Source of the DNA: Pseudonocardia sp.
GTDB taxonomy: Bacteria; Actinomycetota; Actinomycetes; Mycobacteriales; Pseudonocardiaceae
Length of the DNA stretch: 42,209 nt
Assembly (NCBI GenBank): GCA_025869365.1
Contig: JAOZVV010000062.1
Coordinates: forward strand, 11,330 to 53,538
Direction: 5' to 3'
Within the stretch, counting starts at the first letter, position 1. Every line of letters begins with the position of its first letter. The position numbers and the translations under genes were made by a program. The notes beneath the pieces are model-generated. The model did no database searches, had not been told where the DNA came from, and saw only the letters and a program-made list of their open reading frames with translations. Below are positions 17,944 through 26,801 of the stretch, one piece after another.

Positions 17944-19743
17944 GTGACGGCACTCGCTCCCCAGCTGTCGTTCGACGAGCTCGGCACGCCCCTGCGCGAG
18001 GTCACGTTCGTCGTGCTGGACCTCGAGACCACCGGCAGCAGCGCCGAACGGGACTCCATCACCGAGATCGGCGCGGTGAAGGTGCGTGGCGGCGAGCGGA
18101 TCGGCGAGCTGGGCACCCTCGTGGACCCCGGCGTCGGCATCCCGCCGAACATCGTCGCGCTCACCGGGATCACCAGCGCGATGGTGTCCCGGGCCCCGCG
18201 GCTGCCCGCGGTGCTGCCGAGCCTGCTGGAGTTCCTGTCCGGCTCCGTGCTGGTCGCCCACAACGCCCCGTTCGACGCCGGTTTCCTGCGGTCCGCGTGC
18301 GAGCGGCACGGCCGGCTCTGGCCGCGCCCGCCCGTGCTGTGCACCGCCCGGCTGGCCCGGGCGGTGCTCTCCCCCGCGGAGGCACCCAGCGTCCGCCTCG
18401 GCGCCCTGGCCCGGCTGTTCGGCACGCTCACCACCCCGGACCACCGCGCCCTGCACGACGCCCGGGCCACCGTGGAGGTCCTGCACCACCTGCTCGAACG
18501 CATCGGGAACCTCGGGGTGCAGAGCCTCGAGGAGCTCCTCGCGCTGGCCCGCACGTCCTCCCCGCACCGGCCCACCCAGCGCCAGCGCCAGCAACGGCAC
18601 CTCGCGGAACGGGTCCCGTCCGCGCCCGGTGTCTATCTGTTCCGCGGCCCGCGGGACGAGGTGCTCTACGTCGGCACCAGCGGGGACCTGAAGCGGCGGG
18701 TGCGCAGCTACTTCACGGCGGGCGAGCGGCGCAGCCGCATCCGGGACATGGTCGCCCTCGCCGAGCGGGTGGACGCCGTCGTGTGCGCGCACGCGCTGGA
18801 GGCGGGGGTGCGCGAGCTGCGGCTCCTCGCCGCGCACAAGCCCAAGTACAACCGGCGGTCGCGGAACCCGGAGCGGGCCTGGTGGGTCGTGCCCACGGCC
18901 GAGACGTTCCCCCGGCTGTCGGTCGTCACCACCACCCGGGAGGACGCGCTCGGGCCCTTCCGCTCGCACCGCTCGGCCGTCGAGGCGGTGGAGACGTTGC
19001 AGGAGGCCGTCCCGCTGCGGCGGTGCACGCAGCGGATCCCCGCGCGGAACCCGTCGGCCACCCCGTGCCTGCTGCACGAGCTGGGCCGGTGCGCCGCCCC
19101 GTGCGCGGGCCTGCAGTCCCCCGACGAGTACGCCCCGGCCGTCGCGGCGCTGCGGGACCTCGTCGACGGCCGGGCGGACGCGGCGCTGCGCCTGCTCGCC
19201 GCCGGCCTGGACGAGCTGTCCGGGAAGGAGCACTACGAACGGGCCGCGGAACGCCGGGACCGGCTCGCCGCCCTCATCGAGGTGCTGGAGCGGCGGCAGA
19301 GCCTCGCCGCCCTCGCGGCGCAGCCCGAGCTCGTCGGCGCTCGGCCGGACGGCCGCGGGGGCTGGGAGCTCGCGGTGGTGCGGTACGGCAGGCTCGCCGC
19401 GGCCGAGGTCGCCCGCCGCGGCACCCCGCCGATGCCGGTGGTGGCGGCGCTGCGGACCGGGGCACAGACGATCCTGCCCGGCGAGGGCCCGCTGCGCGGG
19501 GCTCCGGCGGAGGAGACCCGGCTGCTCTACCGCTGGCTGACCACCGGCGGGACCAGGCTCGTGCACTGCGATCCGCCGTGGGGCGAGCCGGCCCACGGCG
19601 CCGCGGGGTGGAGCGCGTGGGCCCGCCGGGCGCGGGAGGGCACCGACGCCGCACGGGCCGCCGCCGCCGAGGTCTCCCCGTCCGAACGGCTCGTGCCGCG
19701 CGCCGAGCCCGTGCCGGCCCCGGCGCGGCCGTGGCTGCACTAA
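17944..19743 (+). CDS. DEDDh exonuclease fused to UvrC-like GIY-YIG nuclease domain
   Basis: A 599-residue fusion corresponding to M. tuberculosis Rv2191. The N-terminal 190 residues form a DnaQ-type 3'-5' exonuclease: DLETTG with Asp26 and Glu28, HNAPFDAGFL with the third acidic residue, and HRALHD with His167 and Asp172. A GIY-YIG domain follows from about residue 229, GVYLFRGPRDEVLYVGTSGDLKRRV, and resembles the UvrC N-terminal nuclease, with a Cys-rich stretch CLLHELGRCAAPC as in UvrC/Cho. The helix-hairpin-helix and RNase H-like parts of full UvrC are missing, which suggests a Cho-like 3' incision enzyme joined to an exonuclease. GTG at 17944 has no Shine-Dalgarno; TAACGT lies 8 nt before it. 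Confidence 0.93.
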   Translation: MTALAPQLSFDELGTPLREVTFVVLDLETTGSSAERDSITEIGAVKVRGGERIGELGTLVDPGVGIPPNIVALTGITSAMVSRAPRLPAVLPSLLEFLSGSVLVAHNAPFDAGFLRSACERHGRLWPRPPVLCTARLARAVLSPAEAPSVRLGALARLFGTLTTPDHRALHDARATVEVLHHLLERIGNLGVQSLEELLALARTSSPHRPTQRQRQQRHLAERVPSAPGVYLFRGPRDEVLYVGTSGDLKRRVRSYFTAGERRSRIRDMVALAERVDAVVCAHALEAGVRELRLLAAHKPKYNRRSRNPERAWWVVPTAETFPRLSVVTTTREDALGPFRSHRSAVEAVETLQEAVPLRRCTQRIPARNPSATPCLLHELGRCAAPCAGLQSPDEYAPAVAALRDLVDGRADAALRLLAAGLDELSGKEHYERAAERRDRLAALIEVLERRQSLAALAAQPELVGARPDGRGGWELAVVRYGRLAAAEVARRGTPPMPVVAALRTGAQTILPGEGPLRGAPAEETRLLYRWLTTGGTRLVHCDPPWGEPAHGAAGWSAWARRAREGTDAARAAAAEVSPSERLVPRAEPVPAPARPWLH

Positions 19744-19795
19744 CGTTCACCACGGTCCCCGCTGCCCGGGGAGCGAGCGACGATGGAGGAGCCCC

Positions 19796-20074
19796 GTGAT
19801 CACCGCGATCGTCATGGTCCACGCCGAGCCGGACCGCATCCCGGAGACCGCGCAGACGATCGCGGACCTCGAGGGCGTCCACGAGGTCTACTCCTGCGCG
19901 GGGGACGTGGACCTGATCGTGATCGTGAAGGTGCGCGAGCACGAGCAGCTGGCGGAGGTCATCGCGGGCGGGGTCAGCAAGGTCGCGGGCGTCCGCCGCA
20001 CGGACACCCACATCGCGTTCCGCTCCTACTCCCGGGCGGACACGGACGCCACCTTCTCCGTCGGCCAGGACTGA
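19796..20074 (+). CDS. Lrp/AsnC-type ligand-binding (RAM) domain protein
   Basis: A 92-residue stand-alone RAM domain without the DNA-binding helix-turn-helix of full Lrp/AsnC regulators. It reads MITAIVMVHAEPDRIPETAQTIADLEGVHEVYSCAGDVDLIVIVKV and ends with a strand, TDTHIAFRSYS. Such domains form oligomers and bind amino acids. The GTG start follows GGAGGAG at 4-5 nt. It lies 52 bp after the nuclease fusion and faces trpD, so amino-acid sensing related to tryptophan synthesis is a possibility only. Confidence 0.9.
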   Translation: MITAIVMVHAEPDRIPETAQTIADLEGVHEVYSCAGDVDLIVIVKVREHEQLAEVIAGGVSKVAGVRRTDTHIAFRSYSRADTDATFSVGQD

Positions 20075-20119
20075 CCGGCCGGGAGCGAGCAGCCGGGCCG
20101 GGAGCGGACTGCCCGCCCG

Positions 20120-21175
20120 TCAGCCCTTGAGGCCGGCGGACACCCCGGCCCAACGGGTGAGCAGCGCCGCCGCGTCCCCGGAGTCCACCGCGGCCGCGGC
20201 GCGTTCGAGGCCCTCGCCGATCGCCGCCGTCAGGTCCGCCGGCGGGCCGGTGGTGATCCCCGCGTAGGCCGCCAGCGCGCCCGCGGCGTTGAGCAGCACC
20301 GCGTCCCGCACCGGGCCCTTGTGCCCGGCGAGCAGCTCGTGCACCACGGCGGCGTTGGCGGCGGCGTCCCCGCCCCGCAGGTCCTCCCGGCTGGCGGCCG
20401 GGATCCCGAGCGCGGCCGGGTCGAACCGCTCCTCGCGGACCTCGCCGCCCCCCGCGACCCACACCATGCTCGTGGTCGTCGTCGTCAGCTCGTCCAGGCC
20501 GTCGTCCCCGCGGACGACCAGCACGGACTTGCCGCGCCTCGCGAACACCTCGGCCAGCACCGGGGCCCGCCGCGCGTCCGCACAGCCGACCAGCCCCGCC
20601 GGGGGCTGCGCCGGGTTCGTGAGCGGGCCGAGCAGGTTCATCGCCGTGGGGATGCCGATCTCCCGCCGGACCCCGCCCGTGTGCCGCATCGCCGGATGGA
20701 ACACCGGGGCGAAGCAGAAGCAGATGCCCGCCTCGGCCACGCAGGCCGCGACCGCGGTGGGCGAGAGGTCGATGACGATCCCGAGCGCCTCGAGGACGTC
20801 CGCCGCCCCCGACGCCGACGACGCGGCCCGGTTGCCGTGCTTCACCACCGGGACGCCGGCGGCCGCCACGACGATCGCGGACATCGTGGAGATGTTGACG
20901 GTGTTCGCCTGGTCCCCGCCGGTCCCGACGACGTCCACCGACGGACCGGTGACGGAGACGAGGTTGGCGTGCCCGAGCATCGCCTGGGCGAGCCCCGCGA
21001 TCTCCGCCGCGGTCTCCCCCTTGGAGCGCAGTGCGACCAGGAACCCGGACAGCTGCGCCGCCGTCGCCTCCCCGGACAGGACACGGTCCATCACCCAGGC
21101 GGTGTCCTCCGAACGGAGATCCGTGCCGCCGACGAGACGGCCCAGGACACCGGGCCAGGTCAGCGTGTCCGCCAC
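20120..21175 (-). CDS. trpD: Anthranilate phosphoribosyltransferase
   Basis: Transfers the phosphoribosyl group of PRPP to anthranilate, the second step of tryptophan synthesis. The 351-residue protein has the PRPP-binding [17 protein letters not shown] (GTGGD at 84-88), the [21 protein letters not shown] block, and [15 protein letters not shown] at 21175 is taken as the start; TTG at 21181 is the alternative and would overlap the upstream stop as TTGA. Either start places it in tight coupling with the receiver-like gene upstream. The remaining trp genes are not in the window; isolated trpD at this site is also the mycobacterial arrangement (Rv2192c). Confidence 0.96.
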   Translation of the reverse strand: MADTLTWPGVLGRLVGGTDLRSEDTAWVMDRVLSGEATAAQLSGFLVALRSKGETAAEIAGLAQAMLGHANLVSVTGPSVDVVGTGGDQANTVNISTMSAIVVAAAGVPVVKHGNRAASSASGAADVLEALGIVIDLSPTAVAACVAEAGICFCFAPVFHPAMRHTGGVRREIGIPTAMNLLGPLTNPAQPPAGLVGCADARRAPVLAEVFARRGKSVLVVRGDDGLDELTTTTTSMVWVAGGGEVREERFDPAALGIPAASREDLRGGDAAANAAVVHELLAGHKGPVRDAVLLNAAGALAAYAGITTGPPADLTAAIGEGLERAAAAVDSGDAAALLTRWAGVSAGLKG

Positions 21176-21177
21176 GC

Positions 21178-21642
21178 TCAACGGACGACCGGGACGTCCC
21201 CGGCCGCGGCCCGGAGCACCTCGGCCACGGTCTCCGCGGCACCGATCGGGTCCAGCGGGTGCACCAGGACGGCGTCCGCCTGCGACCAGGTGGCGAGCCA
21301 GCGGTCGTCCCGACGGCGCACGGTCACCACGATCGGGGGACAGTCGGTGATCTCGTTCTTGAGCTGGCGGGACAGGCCCATGCCACCCGTCGGCTGGGCC
21401 TCGCCGTCGAGGATCGCCAGGTCGACCCGTCCGGCGTCGCACGCCGCGAGGACCTCGGCGATCCCGCCGGCCTCCTCGAAGACCACCCGCCCGAGGTCCG
21501 GGGCCGGGCGCCGGCCGACGGCCATGACGATGCCCTCGCGCACCTCGGGGCGGTGACTGAAGACGAGGACCCGCCAGGTGCGGGACGGGTCGGCGGGGCC
21601 GCTGACGCTACCTGCGCTGCTCACCCGTCGGATACTAGTCAT
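21178..21642 (-). CDS. Response-regulator receiver-like protein without output domain
   Basis: A 154-residue protein with a receiver-like pattern: [45 protein letters not shown] with an Asp at the phosphoacceptor place, [31 protein letters not shown]. The acidic pair near the N-terminus is replaced by SHRPE, so phosphorylation is doubtful and it may be a pseudo-receiver. No DNA-binding domain follows. ATG at 21642 is used, GTG at 21624 is possible; neither has a clear ribosome-binding site. It is directly upstream of trpD with overlapping or 2-bp spacing and diverges from ctaE. Confidence 0.75.
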   Translation of the reverse strand: MTSIRRVSSAGSVSGPADPSRTWRVLVFSHRPEVREGIVMAVGRRPAPDLGRVVFEEAGGIAEVLAACDAGRVDLAILDGEAQPTGGMGLSRQLKNEITDCPPIVVTVRRRDDRWLATWSQADAVLVHPLDPIGAAETVAEVLRAAAGDVPVVR

Positions 21643-21788
21643 CGCGCTGGTCGCCGCCGTCACAGTGTCACCGGGCGGGCGGCAGGGGGCCGGGAACCCG
21701 GTGCATCCGCCGGGCGTTGACAGCAGGAGTGACGAACCCCAAGGCAACTGTTCGGTATCCCGACAGGCTGTAGAAGTTCGCGTGGGGT

Positions 21789-21794
21789 CATAAT
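21789..21794 (+). promoter_or_regulatory. Putative -10 box of ctaE
   Basis: CATAAT is a 5/6 match to TATAAT and lies 6 nt before the GTG start, which suggests leaderless transcription. No good -35 hexamer is seen at 16-19 nt. A TTGACA at 21718-21723 is too far upstream to pair with it. Confidence 0.3.
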
Positions 21795-21800
21795 GCCTCC

Positions 21801-22403
21801 GTGACGACAGCGGCTCCCAACATCAGCGCGCGGATCCACTCGCTGAACCGACCGAACCTGGTCAGCATCGGCACGATCGTCTGGCTCTCCAGCGAGCTGA
21901 TGTTCTTCGCCGGGCTGTTCGCGATCTACTTCACCGCGCGCGCCCAGAACGTCGGTGAGTGGCCTCCGCCCCCCACCGAACTCGACGTGCCCTACGCGTT
22001 GGTCGTGACCATCGTGCTGGTCGCGTCCTCCTTCACCTGCCAGTTCGGCGTGTTCGCGGCCGAGCGTGGCGACGTCTTCGGCCTGCGCCGGTGGTACCTC
22101 CTGACGCTGGCGATGGGCACGTTCTTCGTGCTCGGCCAGGCGTTCGAGTACTACAACCTCGTGACCCACGAGGGCCTGACGCTCGCCTCCGACGCCTACG
22201 GCACGGTGTTCTACCTGGCCACCGGCTTCCACGGACTGCACGTGACGGGCGGCCTACTCGCCTTCATCTACCTGCTGATCCGGACCAAGCTCAGCAAGTT
22301 CACCCCGGCCCAGGCCACCGCCGCGATCGTCGTGTCCTACTACTGGCACTTCGTCGACGTCGTGTGGATCGGCCTGTTCGCCGTCATCTACTTCATCCGC
22401 TAG
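21801..22403 (+). CDS. ctaE: Cytochrome c oxidase subunit III
   Basis: Membrane subunit III of the aa3-type oxidase, which in actinobacteria forms a supercomplex with cytochrome bcc. The 200-residue product has five transmembrane helices, the short actinobacterial form. Signature segments are [45 protein letters not shown] and [21 protein letters not shown] at the end. GTG at 21801 is the start. The qcrCAB genes follow after 53 bp in the same order as Rv2193-Rv2196. Confidence 0.97.
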   Translation: MTTAAPNISARIHSLNRPNLVSIGTIVWLSSELMFFAGLFAIYFTARAQNVGEWPPPPTELDVPYALVVTIVLVASSFTCQFGVFAAERGDVFGLRRWYLLTLAMGTFFVLGQAFEYYNLVTHEGLTLASDAYGTVFYLATGFHGLHVTGGLLAFIYLLIRTKLSKFTPAQATAAIVVSYYWHFVDVVWIGLFAVIYFIR

Positions 22404-22456
22404 CTGCACAGCTTCCCGGACTTCACCGCCACGACCGTGAGGGTTAGACGCCGACC

Positions 22457-23314
22457 ATGACGAGTCAGACGACCGAATCCAGCCCGCCACCCGCGCCGCG
22501 GCGACGACGCCCGCACGGCAAGTTCCGCCGCCGGGTCGCGGGCACGCTCGCCATCGGGCTCGGCTTGCTCGCCGTCGGCTTCGGGTACGAGGTCCTGAAG
22601 CCGAACGCGCAGGAGGCCACGGCTCAGGACAACACCGCGCTGGTGGCCCAGGGCCAGGAGCTCTACAACAACGCCTGCATCACCTGCCACGGGGCGAACC
22701 TGCAGGGCGTGCAGGACCGCGGACCGAGCCTGGTCGGCGTCGGTGACGCCGCCACGTACTTCCAGGTGTCCTCGGGTCGCATGCCGCTGGCCCGGCAGGA
22801 GGCCCAGGCCGTCCGCAAGGCGCCGGTGCCGCAGTTCGACCCGCAGACCGAGGAGGGCCAGCGCAACCTGGACGCCCTCGGCGCGTTCGTCGACGCGAAC
22901 GGCGGCGGCCCCCAGGCCCCGGCCCAGACCGGGGCCGCGCTCCGCGGTGACGACCCCGCCCGCGGCGGCCAGCTGTTCCGGCTCAACTGCGCGTCCTGCC
23001 ACAACTTCGTCGGCGTCGGCGGCGCGCTGTCCTCCGGCAAGTTCGCGCCCGCGCTGGGTGCGGCGTCGGAGGAGCAGATCTACACCGCGATGCTCACCGG
23101 GCCGCAGAACATGCCCAAGTTCTCGGACCGCCAGCTCACGCCGGACGAGAAGAAGGACATCATCGCCTACGTCAAGTCGGTGACGAACAACAACAACAAC
23201 GTCGGGGGCTACGCCTCCGGAGGCCTCGGCCCGACCTCGGAGATGGTGATCGTCTTCGTGGTCGGTCTCGCGGCCGTGGTCGGTTTCGCGATGTGGTTGG
23301 GAGCGAAGAATTGA
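22457..23314 (+). CDS. qcrC: Cytochrome bc1 complex diheme cytochrome c subunit
   Basis: The 285-residue subunit passes electrons from the bc complex to the oxidase; in actinobacteria it replaces soluble cytochrome c. A cytoplasmic basic N-terminus and one signal-anchor helix ([20 protein letters not shown]) come first. Two heme c sites follow outside the membrane, CITCH (Cys74-His78) and CASCH (Cys178-His182), each with distal Met candidates. A C-terminal helix, [20 protein letters not shown], re-enters the membrane. The stop overlaps the TTG start of qcrA as TTGA. Confidence 0.97.
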   Translation: MTSQTTESSPPPAPRRRRPHGKFRRRVAGTLAIGLGLLAVGFGYEVLKPNAQEATAQDNTALVAQGQELYNNACITCHGANLQGVQDRGPSLVGVGDAATYFQVSSGRMPLARQEAQAVRKAPVPQFDPQTEEGQRNLDALGAFVDANGGGPQAPAQTGAALRGDDPARGGQLFRLNCASCHNFVGVGGALSSGKFAPALGAASEEQIYTAMLTGPQNMPKFSDRQLTPDEKKDIIAYVKSVTNNNNNVGGYASGGLGPTSEMVIVFVVGLAAVVGFAMWLGAKN

Positions 23315-24435
23315 GCGCCACGAGCGGCGGCCCACGCACCTATTCCCAGGAGGAACTGGATGCGATGACGCCCGAGCAGCTGGCCCGCCTGGCCGGTGAG
23401 CTCGACGGCGTCGACGTCGTCCACAACGCGGAGAAGTGGCCCGTCAAGGGCACCCGGGCGGAGAAGCGGGCCGAGCGGGCCGTCGCCGGCTGGTTCGTGC
23501 TCTCGGCCCTCACCGGCCTCGGCTTCGTGGTCGCGTTCATCGCCTGGCCGCACGAGTACGTCAGCCCGTTCGAACCCGGCTACCGGATGTACTCGCTGTA
23601 CACGCCGGTCGTCGGGTTCCTGTTCGGCATGTCCGTCCTCGCGCTGGGCATCGGCGTGGTCGCCTACGTCAAGAAGTTCTTCCCGGACGAGGTCTCGGTC
23701 CAGGAGCGGCACGACGGGCGTTCCCCCGAGGTCGACCGGCGCACCGTGGTGGCCCAGCTCACCTCGGCGGGCAAGAGCACCGGGATCGCGCGCCGCAAGC
23801 TGATCACGCGATCCGCGGGTGCGGCGGCCGGTCTGCTGGGCGTCGGGCTCGGCGTCGCGGCGATCGGCCCCCTCGTCCGCAACCCGTGGAAGGGCGGCGA
23901 CGACGCCGCCCTCTGGGTCACCGGATGGCGCCCGGAGAACGGCGAGACCGTCTACCTGCGCCGGGACACCGGCATCCTGGACGAGATCTCCCGGGTCCGC
24001 CCGGAGGACATGGAGCCCGGCTCCATGGAGACCGTGTTCCCGTTCCGCGAGTCCGAGCGGGGCAACGAGGAGGCGCTGCTGCACGCGCAGCGCGCCTCGG
24101 ACGCCCCGGTCATGCTGATCCGCCTCCGCCCCGGCACCCCGACGATCAAGCGGGCCGGCCAGGAGGACTTCAACTACGGGGACTTCTACGCGTTCTCGAA
24201 GGTCTGCAGCCACCTCGGCTGCCCGACCTCGCTGTACGAGGCCCAGGACAACCGGATCCTGTGCCCCTGCCACCAGTCGCAGTTCCTCGCGACCGAGTAC
24301 GCGCGCCCGGTCTTCGGCCCGGCCACGCGCCCTCTGGCGCAGCTGCCCATCACGGTGGACTCCGAGGGGTACTTCGTGGCTCGCAGTGACTTCATCGAAG
24401 CAATCGGTCCGGCATTCTGGGAGCGGAGGCCATGA
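23311..24435 (+). CDS. qcrA: Cytochrome bc1 complex Rieske iron-sulfur subunit
   Basis: A 374-residue actinobacterial-type Rieske protein with three transmembrane helices before the cluster domain. CSHLGC and CPCHQSQF carry the 2Fe-2S ligands Cys299, His301, Cys318 and His321; Cys304 and Cys320 would form the stabilising disulfide. [26 protein letters not shown] before the third helix resembles a Tat-type motif (RRK), as known in homologues. TTG at 23311 is preferred over GTG at 23293 because GGAG stands 8 nt upstream and the TTGA overlap couples it to qcrC; a later ATG at 23365 behind AGGAGG is less likely because conserved residues precede it. Confidence 0.94.
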   Translation: MSATSGGPRTYSQEELDAMTPEQLARLAGELDGVDVVHNAEKWPVKGTRAEKRAERAVAGWFVLSALTGLGFVVAFIAWPHEYVSPFEPGYRMYSLYTPVVGFLFGMSVLALGIGVVAYVKKFFPDEVSVQERHDGRSPEVDRRTVVAQLTSAGKSTGIARRKLITRSAGAAAGLLGVGLGVAAIGPLVRNPWKGGDDAALWVTGWRPENGETVYLRRDTGILDEISRVRPEDMEPGSMETVFPFRESERGNEEALLHAQRASDAPVMLIRLRPGTPTIKRAGQEDFNYGDFYAFSKVCSHLGCPTSLYEAQDNRILCPCHQSQFLATEYARPVFGPATRPLAQLPITVDSEGYFVARSDFIEAIGPAFWERRP

Positions 24436-26117
24436 GCGCCCTCACCACGTCCACCACGTCCCCGGGCGGACTCGCCGGCAAGGCGGCGGCGGGCCTCGAC
24501 GAGCTGGACCAGCGGCTGCACCCCGCCGCCGGCCTGCGCAAGCAGTTCAACAAGGTCTTCCCGACGCACTGGTCGTTCATGCTCGGCGAGGTCGCGCTCT
24601 ACAGCTTCATCATCCTGCTGGTCTCGGGCACCTACCTCGCCCTGTTCTTCGACCCGTCGATGGTCGAGGTCGTCTACGACGGGCCGTTCGACAACCTGCG
24701 CGGCGTCCACATGTCGCGCGCCTACGAGAGCGCGCTGGAGCTGTCCTTCGAGGTGCGGGGCGGGTTGTTCGTCCGCCAGGTGCACCACTGGGCCGCGCTG
24801 CTGTTCGTCGCCTCGATGGTCGCCCACATGTTCCGGACGTTCTTCACCGGCGCGTTCCGCAAGCCGCGTGAGACGAACTGGATCATCGGCATCCTGCTGA
24901 TCTTCATGGGCATGATGGAGGGCTTCACCGGCTACTCCCTGCCGGACGACCTGCTCTCCGGCGTCGGCCTGCGGATCGCCTCGGGCTTCATCCTGTCGAT
25001 CCCGGTGGCCGGCACCTGGGTGCACTTCGCCCTGTTCGGCGGGGAGTTCCCGGGCACCGAGATCATCCCGCGGCTCTACATCGTCCACGTGTTCCTGCTG
25101 CCGGGCATCCTGCTCGCACTGATCGGCGTGCACCTGGGCCTGGTCTGGTACCAGAAGCACACCCAGTACCCCGGCCCCGGCCGCACCGAGAACAACGTGG
25201 TCGGCGTCCGGATCCTCCCGGTCTTCGCGGCCAAGGGTGGCGCGTTCTTCGCCGTCACGGCCGGCGTCATCGCCATCCTGGGTGGTGTCTTCCAGATCAA
25301 CGGCATCTGGAACCTCGGCCCCTACGACCCGTCGCACATCTCGGCCGGGTCGCAGCCGGACTGGTACATGCTCTTCTCCGAGGGCATGGCGCGCATCTTC
25401 CCGCCGTGGGAGATCTACCTGTTCGGCAAGTACACGATCCCGGCGGCGTTCTGGGCCACCGTCGCGTTCCTGCCGGTGCTCTTCGTCGTCGCCGGGGCGT
25501 ACCCGGCGATCGAGCGGCGGATGACCGGGGACAACGCGCTGCACAACCTGCTGCAGCGCCCGCGGGACGTCCCGGTCCGCACCTCGCTCGGCGTCATGGG
25601 GATCACCTTCTACGTCTGGCTGGTGCTCTGCGGCATCAACGACTGGATCGCCTACTTCTTCCACGTCTCGCTCAACGCGACGACGTGGGCCGGGCGCATC
25701 GGCATCCTGGTCCTGCCGCCGATCGCCTACTGGGTGACCTACCGGATCTGCATCGGCCTGCAGAAGGCGGACCGCGCGGTCCTGGAGCACGGCATCGAGA
25801 CCGGCATCATCAAGCGGCTGCCGCACGGCGAGTTCATCGAGGTGCACCAGCCCCTCGGCGGCGTCGACTCGCACGGCCACCCGATCCCGCTCGCCTACCA
25901 GGGCGCCCCGGTGCCCAAGCGGATGAACCAGCTCGGCTCCGCCGGTGCGCCCGTCTCGGGTTCGCTGATCAAGCCGGACCCGCTGGACGAGACCGAGGCG
26001 CTGGCCAGGGCCCGCGCCGAGGCTCACCACGCGGAGCTGGAGGCTCGCGAGGAGCGCCAGCAGCTCGAGCTCTCCGGGCGCCCCGAAGCGGGTCGCCCGA
26101 AGGACAGCACGGACTGA
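24432..26117 (+). CDS. qcrB: Cytochrome bc1 complex cytochrome b subunit
   Basis: The 561-residue membrane subunit holds two b hemes and the quinol sites. It shows [34 protein letters not shown] with heme-ligand histidines, [11 protein letters not shown], and the quinol-oxidation PDW motif in [12 protein letters not shown]. The C-terminal extension beyond the last helix (about 110 residues, Glu/Ala-rich) is usual for actinobacteria. ATG at 24432 overlaps the qcrA stop (ATGA) and follows GGAGG. This subunit is the target of QcrB inhibitors in M. tuberculosis. A strong hairpin ends the operon. Confidence 0.97.
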   Translation: MSALTTSTTSPGGLAGKAAAGLDELDQRLHPAAGLRKQFNKVFPTHWSFMLGEVALYSFIILLVSGTYLALFFDPSMVEVVYDGPFDNLRGVHMSRAYESALELSFEVRGGLFVRQVHHWAALLFVASMVAHMFRTFFTGAFRKPRETNWIIGILLIFMGMMEGFTGYSLPDDLLSGVGLRIASGFILSIPVAGTWVHFALFGGEFPGTEIIPRLYIVHVFLLPGILLALIGVHLGLVWYQKHTQYPGPGRTENNVVGVRILPVFAAKGGAFFAVTAGVIAILGGVFQINGIWNLGPYDPSHISAGSQPDWYMLFSEGMARIFPPWEIYLFGKYTIPAAFWATVAFLPVLFVVAGAYPAIERRMTGDNALHNLLQRPRDVPVRTSLGVMGITFYVWLVLCGINDWIAYFFHVSLNATTWAGRIGILVLPPIAYWVTYRICIGLQKADRAVLEHGIETGIIKRLPHGEFIEVHQPLGGVDSHGHPIPLAYQGAPVPKRMNQLGSAGAPVSGSLIKPDPLDETEALARARAEAHHAELEAREERQQLELSGRPEAGRPKDSTD

Positions 26118-26126
26118 TCTCAGACA

Positions 26127-26169
26127 GGACGAAGGGCTCCACCGCCACCGGCGGTGGAGCCCTTCGTCC
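26127..26169 (+). terminator. Hairpin terminator of the ctaE-qcrCAB operon
   Basis: A perfect 20-bp inverted repeat at 26127-26146 and 26150-26169 with a 3-nt loop, starting 10 bp after the qcrB stop. There is no T-run after it, which is common for terminators in very GC-rich actinobacteria. Confidence 0.85.
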
Positions 26170-26241
26170 GTGCGGCCGCTGCGCGTGCGGAGCCACGACA
26201 CGTCCACGGAAGATCGACTGTCGGCGGGGAGTGATCGCTGC

Positions 26242-26247
26242 TACAGT
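26242..26247 (+). promoter_or_regulatory. Putative -10 box for the leaderless leader ORF
   Basis: TACAGT fits TANNNT and is followed by exactly 7 nt and the GTG at 26255, so transcription would begin at or next to the start codon. The -35 region (CTGTCG near 26218) is weak. Confidence 0.45.
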
Positions 26248-26254
26248 CCTCCCT

Positions 26255-26317
26255 GTGCGACGTCGTGAGCTTCTCCTTGCGCGTGCCGGGGCGGTAGTAG
26301 CTCGGCGCGCCGGTTGA
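26255..26317 (+). CDS. 20-residue candidate leader peptide
   Basis: The frame starts with GTG at 26255 and encodes 20 residues beginning MRRRELLLARAG, with six Arg. Codon choice is unlike the neighbours: CGA, CGT three times, CTT twice, GTA twice, GCT and GGT, all rare in this genome. The stop codon (26315-26317) overlaps the left arm of the stem GAGCCAGG (26316-26323) / CCTGGCTC (26373-26380), with an inner 7-bp stem at 26337-26343 / 26349-26355. A leaderless start, rare codons and a hairpin at the stop are the layout of an attenuation leader for the 92-codon gene downstream. Function is inferred. Confidence 0.5.
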   Translation: MRRRELLLARAGAVVARRAG

Positions 26318-26423
26318 GCCAGGCCACCGACGCGCCCGTCACCCTCGAGGTGACGCCTCTGCTTGTGTGAGACCTGGCTCGCGAACGCCTTACCTCGCAC
26401 GAGCCTTCTGGAGCATCCCCGCC

Positions 26424-26702
26424 ATGAGCATCACCCTGGACCGCCCCCGCCCCTCCGACATCGCCGCGCGGATCCTGCGCCGGCACACGATCGTCGCCGC
26501 GGACGGCATGAACGGCGCCCTCCGCGTCGCCACCGAGCTGCAGAGCTGCGGGCACCTGCTCCGGGAGTTCGCGGTCGACGTCCGCGAGGGTGTTGCGTAC
26601 TCCACGGTCACCTGCACGGTCTCGATGACCGCGTTCGAGGCGGACGCGTTCGCCACCCAGCTGCGCGCGCTCGCGCCGGTCGTCTCGGTCGACCCCTACT
26701 AG
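26424..26702 (+). CDS. Small ACT-like protein, unknown function
   Basis: A 92-residue protein starting MSITLDRPRPSDIAARILRRHTIVAADGMNGALRVATELQSCGHLL. The second half, AYSTVTCTVSMTAFEADAFATQLRALAPVVSVDPY, has the strand-helix-strand pattern of ACT-domain halves such as acetolactate synthase small subunits. That likeness is weak and by eye. ATG at 26424 has GGAG 10 nt upstream. It lies alone between the qcr terminator and a bidirectional hairpin, preceded by a structured leader with a 20-codon ORF. The 306-bp gap before it therefore contains a terminator, promoter and leader rather than nothing. Confidence 0.75.
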   Translation: MSITLDRPRPSDIAARILRRHTIVAADGMNGALRVATELQSCGHLLREFAVDVREGVAYSTVTCTVSMTAFEADAFATQLRALAPVVSVDPY

Positions 26703-26754
26703 CCACACCACGCCGCACCTCGGCACCACACACTTCGGCACTGCCGTACCCACC

Positions 26755-26789
26755 GGAGCCCCCGCCCGGCACGACCTGGCGGGGGTTCC
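26755..26789. terminator. Bidirectional hairpin terminator
   Basis: GGAGCCCCCGCC (26755-26766) pairs with GGCGGGGGTTCC (26778-26789), 12 pairs with one G-T pair and an 11-nt loop. It lies between the ends of the convergent 92-codon gene and the ferredoxin reductase gene. Confidence 0.65.
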
Positions 26790-26801
26790 GCGTATCCGGG
26801 C

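Noticed and set aside
17929..19740. 603-codon minus-strand frame opposite the nuclease fusion
   Set aside because: It is antisense shadow; all DEDDh and GIY-YIG motifs are on the plus strand.
21718..21723. Perfect TTGACA upstream of ctaE as a -35 box
   Set aside because: No -10-like hexamer lies 16-19 nt after it, and the nearest (CATAAT at 21789) is 65 nt away.
24186..26207. 673-codon minus-strand frame opposite qcrB
   Set aside because: It mirrors the cytochrome b gene codon for codon, is rich in Asp, Arg and Gln and has no start signal.
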